From: Acidimicrobiaceae bacterium
Lineage (GTDB): Bacteria; Actinomycetota; Acidimicrobiia; Acidimicrobiales; UBA8190
Direction: 5' to 3'
NCBI GenBank assembly: GCA_003131945.1
Contig: PKWD01000268.1
Span: forward strand, 1-5,193
Length of the DNA stretch: 5,193 bases
Position 1 is the first letter of the stretch, and the number at the start of each line of letters is the position of its first letter. This document shows positions 5,029-5,193 of the stretch, one piece after another. The notes below the pieces were generated by a model. The model had not been told where the DNA came from, made no database searches, and saw only the letters and a program-made list of their open reading frames with translations. The position numbers and the translations under genes were made by a program.

Positions 5029-5193
5029 AAGGCACATCGACATCCTCGTCGCGTCGGGGAGTTTCTTGGCGAAGTTCCCCAAGCCAGGATTGCCGCTGCA
5101 AAGCTGCCGTTCTCCAACAGCGGTCCTTGGAGGACTGTACGCGTCTGGCTGACCGATACGACGAGATTCCAGTTCCAGATTGATGCCAAGACG
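5029..5193. other. Window end: coding-like fragments, no assignable gene
   Basis: Plus-strand frames are open here but lack a start codon. The frame continuing past the TGA at 5026-5028 reads plausibly (RVGEFLGEVPQARIAAAKL, then WRTVRVWLTDTTRFQFQI) up to the window edge. A second plus frame reads HIDILVASGSFLAKFPKPGL before a stop near 5150. Minus-strand frames are open as well. The piece may be the rest of the broken gene to its left or the start of something cut by the window edge. Confidence 0.25.

Noticed and set aside
5148..5161. CTGGCTGACCGATA near the window end resembles the left part of the palindrome (CTGGCTGAATACCGATA)
   Set aside because: It needs a 3-base gap and the second arm is missing, so it is not supported as a second recombination site.

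Overview
The window looks like a chromosomal accessory region from a high-GC Gram-positive bacterium. The composition is GC-rich, GTG starts are likely, and one protein has a secreted Thr/Pro-rich linker of the kind common in Acidimicrobiia and related Actinomycetota. That lineage is an inference from style; no marker gene is present. No rRNA, tRNA or CRISPR was seen.

Layout, left to right. (1) Positions 1-1276 (+) hold the 3' part of a surface or secreted protein: a Thr-rich linker followed by a right-handed parallel beta-helix. (2) Positions 1277-1641 have no convincing gene. (3) A leftward set lies at 2624-1642: a 55-aa protein at its head, a secreted Ig-like-fold protein with a clear signal peptide, and a small possibly frame-disturbed ORF. 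(4) At 2625-2712 is an AT-rich divergent promoter region around a 35-bp near-perfect palindrome (13-bp arms, 9-bp centre). (5) At 2713-3669 (+) is a complete tyrosine recombinase with all catalytic residues. (6) Convergent with it is a J-domain protein with a C-terminal four-Cys zinc-ribbon-like motif. (7) Divergent from the J-domain gene is a small cold-shock-domain protein with a modified RNP1. (8) Immediately after the cold-shock stop codon is the last 53 codons of a second, diverged integrase (75% identical in protein), lacking any N-terminal part. (9) At 4715-5193 is a disturbed region with coding-like fragments in more than one frame and a pair of short tandem repeats.

The core of interest is 2457-4714. 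It holds an integrase, a palindrome next to it shaped like a tyrosine-recombinase core site or an operator, a divergent small protein, and a dnaJ-like/cold-shock pair bracketed by two same-direction copies of the integrase 3' end. This fits a small integrative element, or the overlap of two related elements. The dnaJ-like and cold-shock genes would be cargo or captured host genes, and the truncated integrase a scar of an earlier event. The structural observations are read from the sequence; the mobile-element interpretation is inference.
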